The notes beneath the pieces were generated by a model. That model was not told where the DNA came from. It saw nothing but the letters and a program-made list of their open reading frames with translations, and made no database searches. Source: Glaciecola amylolytica (lineage in GTDB: Bacteria; Bacteroidota; Bacteroidia; Flavobacteriales_D; Crocinitomicaceae). Taken from it: a DNA stretch of 64,000 bases. Position numbers and translations under genes: made by a program. Shown piece after piece: positions 33,821 to 42,149 of the stretch. Numbering within the stretch: the first letter of the stretch is position 1; every line of letters begins with the position of its first letter. The stretch lies in assembly GCA_003856375.1 (NCBI GenBank), contig CP034120.1:3281501-3345500 (forward strand). Reading direction: 5' to 3'.

Positions 33821-35086
33821 TTATCCGTTTTTTTCAACTGCACAGGGCAAAAACACTCCGCGTCCCTCATACATATTGATTACTTTTTCGGTCGATCCGC
33901 GAAAGATTCCGGGGCCATAACACTGTGCGTCTTTGCACAAAAGCAATCCTACGACGTTGATTTGTTGTTTTTTGTGTTCGTAGAAAAAATCAAAAAACTC
34001 CTGGTCAATATATTCCTGTACCATGTAATGTTGCCATTCTTCAGTAACGACACGGTTCCACTCTTCCGACGTGCAGTCATTTTTGACATACATCCCGATT
34101 CCTCTTCCTCCGCTGTTGTTTTTCAAGACCCAGTTTTCTGTCGAATCGATAATTTCTGCCCGTTTCTCTTCGGTGTCTACAATGAAAGACGAAATCAGAA
34201 AGGGCTTTAGAAAATCATAATCTGCCTCAGAAAGGTAATCGCGCATGATTTCCTCGTTGCACAATACCGCCAAAACGCGCTTGTCGTGAATCAAAATCAA
34301 GGAACGCACATCATTGATACATCTTTCCGATGCAATCAGACCTTTCAGCACAGAAGCATCAATCCGTTTCAATTCTTCGCGATCCATTTCGAGAATAAAC
34401 TGTTGCGCCAGTCGTTCTCCAACAAACAAGAAACCCGCTTCCGTATGTAAATCAGCAGAGGTAATGGATTCGGCCAAAATATTGCGATTTTTCAATTCGT
34501 GAAACAGGTAATTGACTTCAGTTCCCTTTTCCAGATCATGAATCCAAAACAACGGTTCTGCCGGATCAAGAGTTTGCACGTAATCATCCAGAAAACCGTT
34601 CAAACCCGCAACCGGAGACCAATTGTCGTGAACTGCCGGAATCAGTTTTGTCACAATCTCATTGGCATAATAACTGAACATCCAGCCATTGAACGGGTAA
34701 CGGCAGCCGATTTCACAGATTTTCTTTTGTCCTGTGGCATCAATGACAAAATCGGGACGATACATCCCGACTTTGTACGGATAGTCATGTGCCTGTTCTA
34801 AAATCGCTTCCAGTCCGGAATCCAATTGATAAATGTCGCGAATGCGCTGATCTGAAAAATAATGCTGAACGATCTGAATGAATGCCCGATTCAGAATTTC
34901 AGTCAAGTGCTGAGATTCCTGTAAATCGCTTTCCTTTACCAAAACCGGTAAATTGGAAATGCTGTAGGGCAATTCTCCCAAAAATTGCTGCAGCTGAAAA
35001 TTTATCTGAGCCTGGTCCATTCCTTTCGTGGAAAGCCCGATTCCCCGCTGCTGCAATTCGGTTTGTTCCGCTTCGTTCATCCTCAT
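33821..35086 (-). CDS. ATP-grasp-like ligase (possibly circularly permuted type)
   Basis: A 421-residue protein. 'PDFVIDATGQKKICEIGCR' (111-129) places acidic metal-type residues in the middle, and 'WVLKNNSGGRGIGMYV' (319-334) looks like the ATP-grasp glycine loop with its lysine. 'YMVQEYIDQEFF' (354-365) looks like the hinge. The order and spacing resemble circularly permuted ATP-grasp enzymes such as glutathionylspermidine-synthetase-like ligases, which join a carboxylate to an amine. Assignment is by motif only. Its start overlaps the upstream gene as ATGA, so translation is coupled. Confidence 0.6.
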   Translation of the reverse strand: MRMNEAEQTELQQRGIGLSTKGMDQAQINFQLQQFLGELPYSISNLPVLVKESDLQESQHLTEILNRAFIQIVQHYFSDQRIRDIYQLDSGLEAILEQAHDYPYKVGMYRPDFVIDATGQKKICEIGCRYPFNGWMFSYYANEIVTKLIPAVHDNWSPVAGLNGFLDDYVQTLDPAEPLFWIHDLEKGTEVNYLFHELKNRNILAESITSADLHTEAGFLFVGERLAQQFILEMDREELKRIDASVLKGLIASERCINDVRSLILIHDKRVLAVLCNEEIMRDYLSEADYDFLKPFLISSFIVDTEEKRAEIIDSTENWVLKNNSGGRGIGMYVKNDCTSEEWNRVVTEEWQHYMVQEYIDQEFFDFFYEHKKQQINVVGLLLCKDAQCYGPGIFRGSTEKVINMYEGRGVFLPCAVEKNG

Positions 35087-35907
35087 TGCAACATTGCTCC
35101 TGACTGTACCAATTGATGATTCAGCGTACTCATCACTTCTGCTTTCAAAGTCAGGTATATCGTGATGATTTCCTGCAAATCGTAATCTTCAATAGACAAA
35201 CCGGTTGCTTTCGCAAAAGAATGAACCGCATCTACCGCATGGAAGAAGTGATTCTTTTCAGTTGGTCCGCAATGCACGGCAATCCACGCCAAAGAAAGAT
35301 TGATATCCTGCTCCGACAAATCGCTGTTTGCTTTCAACCAGTTTTCAAAGAGCGGCAAAATAAATTCCACTTCTCCGTGTGTATAAATTTCGTGCACCAA
35401 AGTGGTCAATAAACCAATCATAATGTCCTTATTGCGCAAGGAGTTTTTGTCTTTCCACGCTTTGAATTCTTTGGCTTCCACGCACAAATAACGATGCGAC
35501 AACCAACTGTCATCTCCGCTGATATTTGTCGCCATGCGGTAAAACAAAACGGAATGCAAAATCTGACCAACTACCGCCAAATCTTCGTCCACAATGCGAT
35601 TCAAGCTGGCAACCGCTTTGAATAAATCGTGCTCGCTCTGCACCGGCTGATTTTCGTGTACCAACATCGTCATGCGGTTGCTCAGTCCCGCAACGGTTAC
35701 TGCACTGTTGTTCGTTTGACTCCAACTGTGAAAAAATGATCTCAGGGTTTCCGGATCTTGTTTGGCAGCAGTTAAGGCACGAAACGTGTCTTCAATGATT
35801 GAAAATTTTTCTTCCTGTAATGGGAAGTACGCTAAGAGTTGTTGTTTAATGTGTGACTCATTCATGTCTGAGATCACCGGCATTACAATTGAACTTAATT
35901 TGTTCAT
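35083..35907 (-). CDS. haem-oxygenase-like diiron oxidase/TenA-like candidate
   Basis: A 274-residue all-helical protein, first gene of the operon. 'VHEIYTHGEVEFILPLFENW' (171-190) resembles the ExxxxG...LF helix of HDO enzymes (UndA, CADD-like), and 'VHCGPTEKNHFFHAVDAV' (211-228) resembles the HxxxE/DxxH metal helix. Not all expected ligands are clear, so it could be a non-metal TenA-like relative. The ATG at 35907 was chosen; internal ATGs at 35883 and 35865 are possible. The longer frame to 36129 passes through the promoter and has no protein-like sequence. Confidence 0.5.
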   Translation of the reverse strand: MNKLSSIVMPVISDMNESHIKQQLLAYFPLQEEKFSIIEDTFRALTAAKQDPETLRSFFHSWSQTNNSAVTVAGLSNRMTMLVHENQPVQSEHDLFKAVASLNRIVDEDLAVVGQILHSVLFYRMATNISGDDSWLSHRYLCVEAKEFKAWKDKNSLRNKDIMIGLLTTLVHEIYTHGEVEFILPLFENWLKANSDLSEQDINLSLAWIAVHCGPTEKNHFFHAVDAVHSFAKATGLSIEDYDLQEIITIYLTLKAEVMSTLNHQLVQSGAMLQ

Positions 35908-36040
35908 ACTAGAGGTTTTAGTGAATAGTAAAATATCTGAGCCTTGGTCCACAACACCAGAAAAATAAATAACCATTGGAACAATCCGAACGAAGCAACT
36001 TATTAAGCAAGCGGTGGTTATACGACAAGAACTCGTGAAA

Positions 36041-36070
36041 CAAAAATAGACTAATTCTGATACCATGCAA
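36041..36070 (-). promoter_or_regulatory. promoter of the four-gene operon
   Basis: Minus strand: TTG (36068-36070), 19-nt spacer, TATTTTTG (36041-36048). It leaves a leader of about 125 nt before the ATG at 35907, long for this window. ATAACC and GGTTAT segments in the leader can pair, so leader control is conceivable. Confidence 0.6.
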
Positions 36071-36156
36071 TACCGCGAAATAAAACTTCGCCCAGTAATA
36101 ACGGGCTTTTCCGAAGGAATTTGAAACAATCTTCAACCTGTTTGACAAAAAAGAGT

Positions 36157-36164
36157 TACTTTTG
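36157..36164 (+). promoter_or_regulatory. -7 box for the methyltransferase gene
   Basis: TACTTTTG ends only 5 nt before the ATG at 36170, so the message would be nearly leaderless. A TTTG at 36141-36144 is too close (12 nt) to be a normal -33 element. Confidence 0.45.
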
Positions 36165-36181
36165 CAACAATGATGCATTTA
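36159..36181 (+). repeat. direct repeat, right copy
   Basis: Identical over 23 bases to 31221-31243. It includes the end of the -7 box and the first four codons of the methyltransferase. Confidence 0.85.
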
Positions 36182-36913
36182 GAAGAGCAAAAGGAGTGGT
36201 TTTCGACCTGGTTTAATTCACCTTACTACCATCTATTGTATGATGAAAGAGACGATCAGGAAGCAAATGAATTTCTGAATAACCTGGTTTCAGCATTGAA
36301 GCCTGAGCAGGGATCCAGTGTTCTGGATCTGGCTTGTGGAGCCGGAAGACATTCCAGAGCTTTGGCGGCTCACGGTTTGAAGGTTTCGGGCTGTGATCTT
36401 TCGCCCAACAGCATTGAAGAAGCTAAAAGAAATTCGGATTCCGACTTGACTTTTTTCGTACACGACATGCGCGAACCTCTTCAGGAGCAATATCAATACG
36501 TTTTCAATTTGTTTACCAGTTTCGGATATTTCGACGACACGCGTCAAAATGCTCTGGTATTGAAAAGTGTTCACGATGCGTTGACCGATCCGGCAATGCT
36601 GGTGATCGATTTCATGAATACGCACAAGGTTATTCGTGACTTACGCTTCCGGCAAGAGATCAAAAAACACGGAATCCTGTTTCACATCAAAAAAGAAGTG
36701 AGCAACGGACGAATTGTGAAAACAATTGCATTTGAAGATCAGGGAACTTCCTATTTCTTTCAGGAAAAAGTACAGGCACTTTACCTCTCTGATTTCGAAG
36801 AATTACTGACCGAAGCAAATTTCGACATTGTGCGCTTTGCCGGAAACTATCAATTGGACGCTTTCGACAGTGAAACATCTGATCGTCTGATCCTAATTTG
36901 TAAAAAGAAATGA
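36170..36913 (+). CDS. class I SAM-dependent methyltransferase
   Basis: A 247-residue Rossmann-fold methyltransferase. Motif I 'SSVLDLACGAGRHSRALAAH' (44-63), 'VSGCDLSPNSIEEAKRN' (motif II), then 'FNLFTSFGYFDDTRQN' and a beta-rich C-terminal part ('FQEKVQALYLSDFEELL'). The arrangement resembles the small-molecule/UbiE-like type; substrate unknown. It overlaps the ZIP transporter start by 4 nt. Its 5' end exists a second time at 31221-31297. Confidence 0.88.
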   Translation: MMHLEEQKEWFSTWFNSPYYHLLYDERDDQEANEFLNNLVSALKPEQGSSVLDLACGAGRHSRALAAHGLKVSGCDLSPNSIEEAKRNSDSDLTFFVHDMREPLQEQYQYVFNLFTSFGYFDDTRQNALVLKSVHDALTDPAMLVIDFMNTHKVIRDLRFRQEIKKHGILFHIKKEVSNGRIVKTIAFEDQGTSYFFQEKVQALYLSDFEELLTEANFDIVRFAGNYQLDAFDSETSDRLILICKKK

Positions 36914-37647
36914 GTGAATTAATCGTAACTATCTTCTTTCTATTGTTATCCGTGGTTTTGGGCGGTGTACTGGTAGTTTTCCTCGAAAAGAAGAATCAAG
37001 CAGCTTTTATTAAATTATCTCTTGCTTTCAGCGGAGGATTCCTGCTTGCAATCGCATTTATTCATTTCCTGCCGGAATTATATGCAGATCAGCACACTTC
37101 CATTGGTGTTTGGGTATTGGTCGGTTTTCTGGTTCAACTTTTCCTGGAGTATTTTTCGGGCGGAATCGAGCACGGGCACATTCATGCACATGCAAACAAA
37201 AAGATTCCTTACGGTTTATTGATTTCCTTAAGCATTCATTCTTTTATTGAGGGAATTCCTTTGGCAAATCACCAGATAGACGTTCACAATCACGAACACC
37301 TGATTGGTCACCACCACAACTCTTTGCTGCTTGGAATTATCTTGCACCAATTACCGGTTGCCATTGCTTTGATGACGCTTTTGAGACAATCTCTGATCAA
37401 ATCATCAACTTCCTGGATTCTCCTGATCGTTTTCGGAATGATGACCCCTTTGGGGTTGATCTTCGGGTCTGTGATTCCGATGGATTCAGCTATTCCGTTC
37501 ATGGATATTTTACTGGCAATTGTTGTGGGGATGTTTCTGCATATTTCGACGACCATTATTTTTGAAACGAACGAAAATCACCGCTTCAACCTGGCAAAAT
37601 TGACAGCCATTCTATTGGGAGTTGGTTTAAGTGTCAGTTTGATCTAG
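36910..37647 (+). CDS. ZIP family metal transporter
   Basis: ZIP proteins move zinc, iron or manganese into the cytoplasm. The 245-residue protein has about eight membrane helices, a His-rich loop 'GHIHAHANKKIP' (93-104), metal-site helices 'LSIHSFIEGIPLANH' near 112-126 and 'GIILHQLPVAIALMTLL' near 142-158. A second His cluster 'HNHEHLIGHHHN' lies between them. It is translationally coupled (ATGA) to the methyltransferase, an unexpected pairing. Confidence 0.9.
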   Translation: MSELIVTIFFLLLSVVLGGVLVVFLEKKNQAAFIKLSLAFSGGFLLAIAFIHFLPELYADQHTSIGVWVLVGFLVQLFLEYFSGGIEHGHIHAHANKKIPYGLLISLSIHSFIEGIPLANHQIDVHNHEHLIGHHHNSLLLGIILHQLPVAIALMTLLRQSLIKSSTSWILLIVFGMMTPLGLIFGSVIPMDSAIPFMDILLAIVVGMFLHISTTIIFETNENHRFNLAKLTAILLGVGLSVSLI

Positions 37648-37721
37648 TTCAAAAAAGGTTTAAAGAGTTTAAAGGATTCAATTTGAACATATAATTCTTA
37701 ATTTTACTCAAAAATCAACTC

Positions 37722-38384
37722 ATGAAGATAATCTTTTCCATTTTACTGATTGTTTGCGCAGCTACGCTTTTTACGTTCAACTCTTTAGAATCAACACTTT
37801 TAGAAAGCGGTTTTTCGTGGACGATGTCGAAAATGATTCCTTACCTGATTCTTGGTTTCGGAGGAGTTCTTCTGGCTTACTCCTTCGCGAAAGGATTTAA
37901 GTTGAAACCAAAAGTGGCGAAGATTATTATTGTGGTGTTCCTGTTGGCTTTTCCGTTTGTGATTGGTTTTGTACTTCATCCGATCTATCAGGGAGATTTC
38001 AGTTCTGAGGGAACGGAACTTGCTAAAGACAAAATAACAGTAACAATTGATCCGAAATACGACTTATTGGTGATCACGATTCCGGGATGTCCATTTTGTT
38101 TGGAATCCATTGCTCATTTGAAATTGATCAAGAAACACAACCCGGATTTGAACATCCTTTTTTCTGTGTGTTCTCCGAATAAGAGCGATCTGGATTTATA
38201 CAAAGGATTAATTGCCGGTGATTTTGACATTGCTTTGGCTAAAAATGTAGACGATTATGTTGCATTGGCAGAAGGACATTTCCCGACTTTCGTTCAATTC
38301 AAAAAAGGCACTCCAAGTTACAAATGGTCGAATGATCAGTTTGGTGTAGGAGCAATCGATAAGCTGCTTGGAGAATTGAAATAA
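37722..38384 (+). CDS. membrane-anchored thioredoxin-like protein
   Basis: A 220-residue protein with three N-terminal helices (2-20, 38-55, 67-85) followed by a soluble thioredoxin-like domain. That domain has a CPFC motif (123-126, 'ITIPGCPFCLESIAHL') and a cis-Pro-like 'GHFPTFVQF'. The topology would put the domain in the periplasm. Likely a thiol oxidoreductase, partner unknown. It is 10 nt ahead of the next gene. Confidence 0.75.
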   Translation: MKIIFSILLIVCAATLFTFNSLESTLLESGFSWTMSKMIPYLILGFGGVLLAYSFAKGFKLKPKVAKIIIVVFLLAFPFVIGFVLHPIYQGDFSSEGTELAKDKITVTIDPKYDLLVITIPGCPFCLESIAHLKLIKKHNPDLNILFSVCSPNKSDLDLYKGLIAGDFDIALAKNVDDYVALAEGHFPTFVQFKKGTPSYKWSNDQFGVGAIDKLLGELK

Positions 38385-38394
38385 TCTCTCTGAG

Positions 38395-39099
38395 ATGAAA
38401 GCACTACTCACATTCACTTTTCTGTTTTTTATTCTGTCTTTAGGATATGCACAAACCTGTAAGGTAAAAACCGGAAATTCTGATTTTCTGAAACAGAATT
38501 TTGAGGACGAAATAAATACTTTTTTGTCTCTGGAATTTTCCATTAACGGAGTTCATCTTAAAACGACTGACAGCACCCAAAAGGTTATCCCATTGAATCT
38601 GAATGGATTTGACACGCTCAGGTATTCATTCATATGGAATAATCAGAGGATTGAAGAAATCAGTCTTTGCAAATTCAAACCGAATGAAACCTATACCATT
38701 TCGCCGTGTACGTGCTGTGGAATTTTTCTAATGACCCCGAAAAGTCGTGCGGAAAGAGGGTTTGTGAAGTTTGTCAACCGTTCAAAACAGCTGTATCTGG
38801 GAAGTGCTTCGGAATTAGATTTCGATTCAATTCCTCCAAAATCAAGTACCGATTTTCTCTTTTCAGCCATTTCGATGAATTGCGGATTCAGACCTTCCCA
38901 AATTACGGTTGTTGATCCGGAATACCTCAATTACCAATTGGAGGATGAAAATCGTTCCAAATTATTAGACGCAAAAGAACTGAAAGCAAAACGAATGGAA
39001 CTGGTCCGCTGCGACATTTCATTTTTGTTCCTGCACGGTGAAAAACTGCTTGTTACGATCGGAAGAAATGCTTATCAAGTCAAATTGGAGCTTGAGTAA
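38395..39099 (+). CDS. exported hypothetical protein
   Basis: A 234-residue protein with signal peptide (MKALLTFTFLFFILSLGYAQ). It contains a Cys-rich patch 'ISPCTCCGIFLM' near 101-112 that could bind metal or form a disulfide; with the thioredoxin-like gene just upstream, a redox link is possible but unproven. I do not recognise the family. Confidence 0.65.
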   Translation: MKALLTFTFLFFILSLGYAQTCKVKTGNSDFLKQNFEDEINTFLSLEFSINGVHLKTTDSTQKVIPLNLNGFDTLRYSFIWNNQRIEEISLCKFKPNETYTISPCTCCGIFLMTPKSRAERGFVKFVNRSKQLYLGSASELDFDSIPPKSSTDFLFSAISMNCGFRPSQITVVDPEYLNYQLEDENRSKLLDAKELKAKRMELVRCDISFLFLHGEKLLVTIGRNAYQVKLELE

Positions 39100-39192
39100 G
39101 ATTTATTTTAACAACAGATCTTTCCTGATAAAACGCGTCAAGTAGCATATTAAATCCTAATTTCATCTAACTATTGAGTTGAGTTTTCCAGT

Positions 39193-40278
39193 ATGTTTTT
39201 TATCGTCGGCTTCAGCATTGCATGTTTTCTCTTACTTCTTTTCGTTCTCAAAAAAGGAAAAGAACTTCATGATTACCTGCTTGCCTCCTGGCTGGCATTG
39301 ATCGCGTTGCATTTATTTCTGCATTATTTTCATTACCGCGGAATGGATCTGGAATATCCGTCATTGCTCGGTATCATTCTTCCTTTACCGATATTGCATG
39401 GCGTCTTTCTCTACTTTTACACCCTTGCACTGACTGAAAACCGGATTCCACGCTTCCCTGTAATTCTGCTGCACCTCATCCCGTTTTTTATGTTGGTTGC
39501 ATTAGCCATTCCCTTTTATCAATTATCAGGTGCAGAAAAGATAGCGGTCTTCAAAAACGAAGGAAAAGGATTCGAATGGTATGCTGTTGTGCAATTATCC
39601 TTTATTCTTCTGACGGGAATTTTCTACTCAGCAGCAACCCTTTTGAAGATTCACAGACATCGGAAATCGATTCAGGATTATTTGTCGAATACCGATAAAC
39701 GCATGCTTCGATGGCTGGAATATTTAACAATCGGATTGGGCGTTATCTGGCTGCTTGCTTTGTTTTTCGACGACAATATTATTTTCGGAGGAGTCACCGT
39801 ATTCGTTTTATTCATTGGTTTCTTCGGAATCAATCAGATTTCTATTTTCCTCCCGGCTGCCAACAGGAATCAATCGGAATCGGTTTCTACCCCGGAAGAG
39901 AAGAAGGAAAAGTACGCCAAATCAGGGCTCGACCAGATTCAGGTTTCAATCATTATGAAGCAGCTGGAATCCTTCATGACCGATGAAAAACCTTTCAAGG
40001 ATAGTGAATTGACACTGAACGAGCTGGCAAAAAGAATGAATCTGAACCCGAATCAGCTTTCTCAGGTCATCAACTCCGAAACCGGAAAAACATTCTACCA
40101 CTACATCAATACTTACCGGATCAATGAATTTCTGCATTTGTTAGCTCTCCCTGAAAACAAGAAATTCACTTTTCTGGCTCTCGCCTATGATTGCGGATTC
40201 AATTCCAAAACAACTTTCAACAAGTATTTTAAACTGCATACGGGCAAAACTCCATCCGAATATTTGTCTCCTGTTTAG
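39193..40278 (+). CDS. AraC-family regulator with seven-helix membrane domain
   Basis: A 361-residue protein. Residues 1-220 form about seven transmembrane helices, and residues 255-361 an AraC-type double helix-turn-helix ('LTLNELAKRMNLNPNQLSQV' and 'FLALAYDCGFNSKTTFNKYF', ending 'HTGKTPSEYLS'). This sensor-fused, membrane-bound architecture is frequent in Flavobacteriia. Targets are unknown; the hydrolase-barrel pair downstream is the nearest candidate. Confidence 0.88.
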   Translation: MFFIVGFSIACFLLLLFVLKKGKELHDYLLASWLALIALHLFLHYFHYRGMDLEYPSLLGIILPLPILHGVFLYFYTLALTENRIPRFPVILLHLIPFFMLVALAIPFYQLSGAEKIAVFKNEGKGFEWYAVVQLSFILLTGIFYSAATLLKIHRHRKSIQDYLSNTDKRMLRWLEYLTIGLGVIWLLALFFDDNIIFGGVTVFVLFIGFFGINQISIFLPAANRNQSESVSTPEEKKEKYAKSGLDQIQVSIIMKQLESFMTDEKPFKDSELTLNELAKRMNLNPNQLSQVINSETGKTFYHYINTYRINEFLHLLALPENKKFTFLALAYDCGFNSKTTFNKYFKLHTGKTPSEYLSPV

Positions 40279-40416
40279 TTTGACACTTTAAATCCAACAG
40301 CACACAGAAAGCTGTTTCACAAGGGTTTAATCGTTCGCGCACTCCTTTTTCTTGCACTTCCCTATAAGGGCGAACGCCCGTTTCGGGTTCATGCGCTTGT
40401 TTTGCCTCAAAAAAAC

Positions 40417-41409
40417 ATGAACAGATTTATTCTCATTGTCACTCTCTTCAACTTGTTTTGGGTTTCTTCCTGCAAAAAAGTTGACATGTCGAAGCCGGGA
40501 GCTTTGGTACCACTAACCGTTGATCAGGACGCTTCACTCCCTTCTCTTTCCGTTAACGGAACGCTGCTCCATGTAGAAACACATGGAAATCCCTCAGATC
40601 CATTATTGATTCTGATACACGGCGGGCCGGGCGGAGATTACCGTTCCTTACTGAATGCAAAAGATTTGGTTCACGATGGTTTTTATGTCATTTTTTACGA
40701 TCAGCGCGGAACCGGACTTTCCAAACGGGAAGATAAAAGTCAATACGAAAACAAAGATGCCGTGCAGCTTTATATTGACGATCTGAATGCATTGATCGAT
40801 CATTTTCAGCAAACACCTTCACAGAAAGTATTTTTGATGGGGCATTCCTGGGGAGCAATGCTGGCAACGGCTTATGTGAATCAGCACCCGGAAAGAATCA
40901 GCGGAGTTGTGCTCGCTGAACCGGGAGGTTTTACCTGGACACAAACCAACGATTACCTGAGTCGCTCCAATAAAATAAAGTTCTTTTCAGAAGCATTGAA
41001 TGATGCCGTTTTTCCGGAACAAGTGATTGCAGGACGAAGCGAGCAGGAAATTCTGGATTACAAAGCCAGCTTTTTTACCACCTTCGAAAATGCACCGGGA
41101 AACACGATCGGAAATCCGGGATCTTATCCTTTTTGGCGAAACGGAGCAGTTGTTTTTGAAAAGCTGATCGAGAATGCAGAGAAATACGATTTCAATTTCA
41201 CAGCTAATCTCCATTCATTTTCTACAAAAGTGCTTTTTCTCTACAGCGAACGAAACAAGGCTTACGGCGCAGAATGGGCTGCTGCGGTTTCTTCGCCTTA
41301 TCCGAATGTTCAACTAGAAATGGTTAAAGACTGCGGACATGAAATGCTCTATTTCGGCTGGGCCGATCTTTATCCAAAAGCAGCTACTTACTTAAATGCA
41401 TTAAAATGA
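40417..41409 (+). CDS. alpha/beta-hydrolase lipoprotein, prolyl-aminopeptidase-like
   Basis: A 330-residue lipoprotein (signal ending FWVSSC, Cys19) with an alpha/beta-hydrolase fold. 'LILIHGGPGGDYR' (oxyanion HGGPG), 'YDQRGTGLSKRED', nucleophile elbow 'GHSWGAM' and a final His in 'KDCGHEMLY'. The HGGPG and DQRGTG pair is typical of the S33 proline iminopeptidase group. The ATG at 40417 is chosen for the lipoprotein signal; the frame extends to a TTG at 40402. It overlaps the next gene by 4 nt. Confidence 0.85.
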   Translation: MNRFILIVTLFNLFWVSSCKKVDMSKPGALVPLTVDQDASLPSLSVNGTLLHVETHGNPSDPLLILIHGGPGGDYRSLLNAKDLVHDGFYVIFYDQRGTGLSKREDKSQYENKDAVQLYIDDLNALIDHFQQTPSQKVFLMGHSWGAMLATAYVNQHPERISGVVLAEPGGFTWTQTNDYLSRSNKIKFFSEALNDAVFPEQVIAGRSEQEILDYKASFFTTFENAPGNTIGNPGSYPFWRNGAVVFEKLIENAEKYDFNFTANLHSFSTKVLFLYSERNKAYGAEWAAAVSSPYPNVQLEMVKDCGHEMLYFGWADLYPKAATYLNALK

Positions 41410-42071
41410 AAACAAGCATCTTTTTTCTTTTTTCGCTTTGTATCATTGCGAAAATAACTGCTCAGGAAGTCAATTGGCGCTCTCTGAACGAACAATCCAA
41501 CCATTTAGTTTCAGCTCATTTTGGTGCCGATTTCAGCTCTTATTATGGCATTTCTTACGGATACTCCATCAAAAACAAGTACAAACCCGTTTTTATCGGC
41601 ACGGAATTCACAGCTCCTTTTGGGAAAATCATTCTGGACGACTGGCGATGGAACTTAAATCTTCAAACGGAACTTTGGCATAACGACCATTTTTCCCTTG
41701 GAACCAAACTTTCATTTATTACACGCCGATACGCTTCTCCGATGGCGACTTTCTACAATACAGCATCAGCACTGTCGGTTCATTTCGGTTATGTGAAACC
41801 CAAAGTCGGCGTGGTGCTTTTGGCAGCTTACGACAAAACATTTGCGACGCATATCCAACATCGATTAATGAAGGAATATTATCCTCAAATCCGTGACGGT
41901 TGGTACGGAGCTTCCGGAGGAACTTTCAAATTCGGAGTTCGCGGGCATTGGACCTATAAATCGTGGAGTACTTTCCTGACTGTCGGAAAAGCTTATGCGC
42001 AAAATTTCAAGGACAATCCGACCTTTCCATTTTTCGCGGAATTATCGGTTCAAAAACGATTTGGGAAATAA
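41406..42071 (+). CDS. exported beta-barrel-like hypothetical protein
   Basis: A 221-residue protein with signal peptide (to ITAQE) and beta-rich pattern ('NHLVSAHFGADFSSYYGISY', 'LSLGTKLSF'-type strands, terminal 'FFAELSVQKRFGK'). Probably a small outer-membrane barrel. It is translationally coupled to the lipoprotein hydrolase. Confidence 0.65.
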   Translation: MKTSIFFLFSLCIIAKITAQEVNWRSLNEQSNHLVSAHFGADFSSYYGISYGYSIKNKYKPVFIGTEFTAPFGKIILDDWRWNLNLQTELWHNDHFSLGTKLSFITRRYASPMATFYNTASALSVHFGYVKPKVGVVLLAAYDKTFATHIQHRLMKEYYPQIRDGWYGASGGTFKFGVRGHWTYKSWSTFLTVGKAYAQNFKDNPTFPFFAELSVQKRFGK

Positions 42072-42088
42072 CATTTAGAGGGAAAGTG

Positions 42089-42149
42089 AGAAGTTAAAAG
42101 TTCAACGAATTACTTTATCGAAATTTTTGACTTTTCACTTTTTACTTCT
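42089..42149. terminator. inverted AGAAGTTAAAAGT arms between convergent genes
   Basis: AGAAGTTAAAAGT (42089-42101) pairs with ACTTTTTACTTCT (42137-42149), 12 of 13 bases, loop 35 nt. It covers the hemH stop codon and follows the 42071 stop. It belongs to the GAAAAGTGAAAAG repeat family. Confidence 0.45.

Noticed and set aside
31221-36181. Site-specific integration (att sites) as the cause of the direct repeats
   Set aside because: No integrase, excisionase or tRNA target lies in or beside the segment, and similarity continues beyond the left 23-mer into methyltransferase sequence, which fits duplication better.
40360-40390. Riboswitch-like hairpin GGGCG-AA-CGCCC before the hydrolase gene
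   Set aside because: A single 5-bp stem with a 2-nt loop, without a conserved riboswitch core or T run, is not enough to call.
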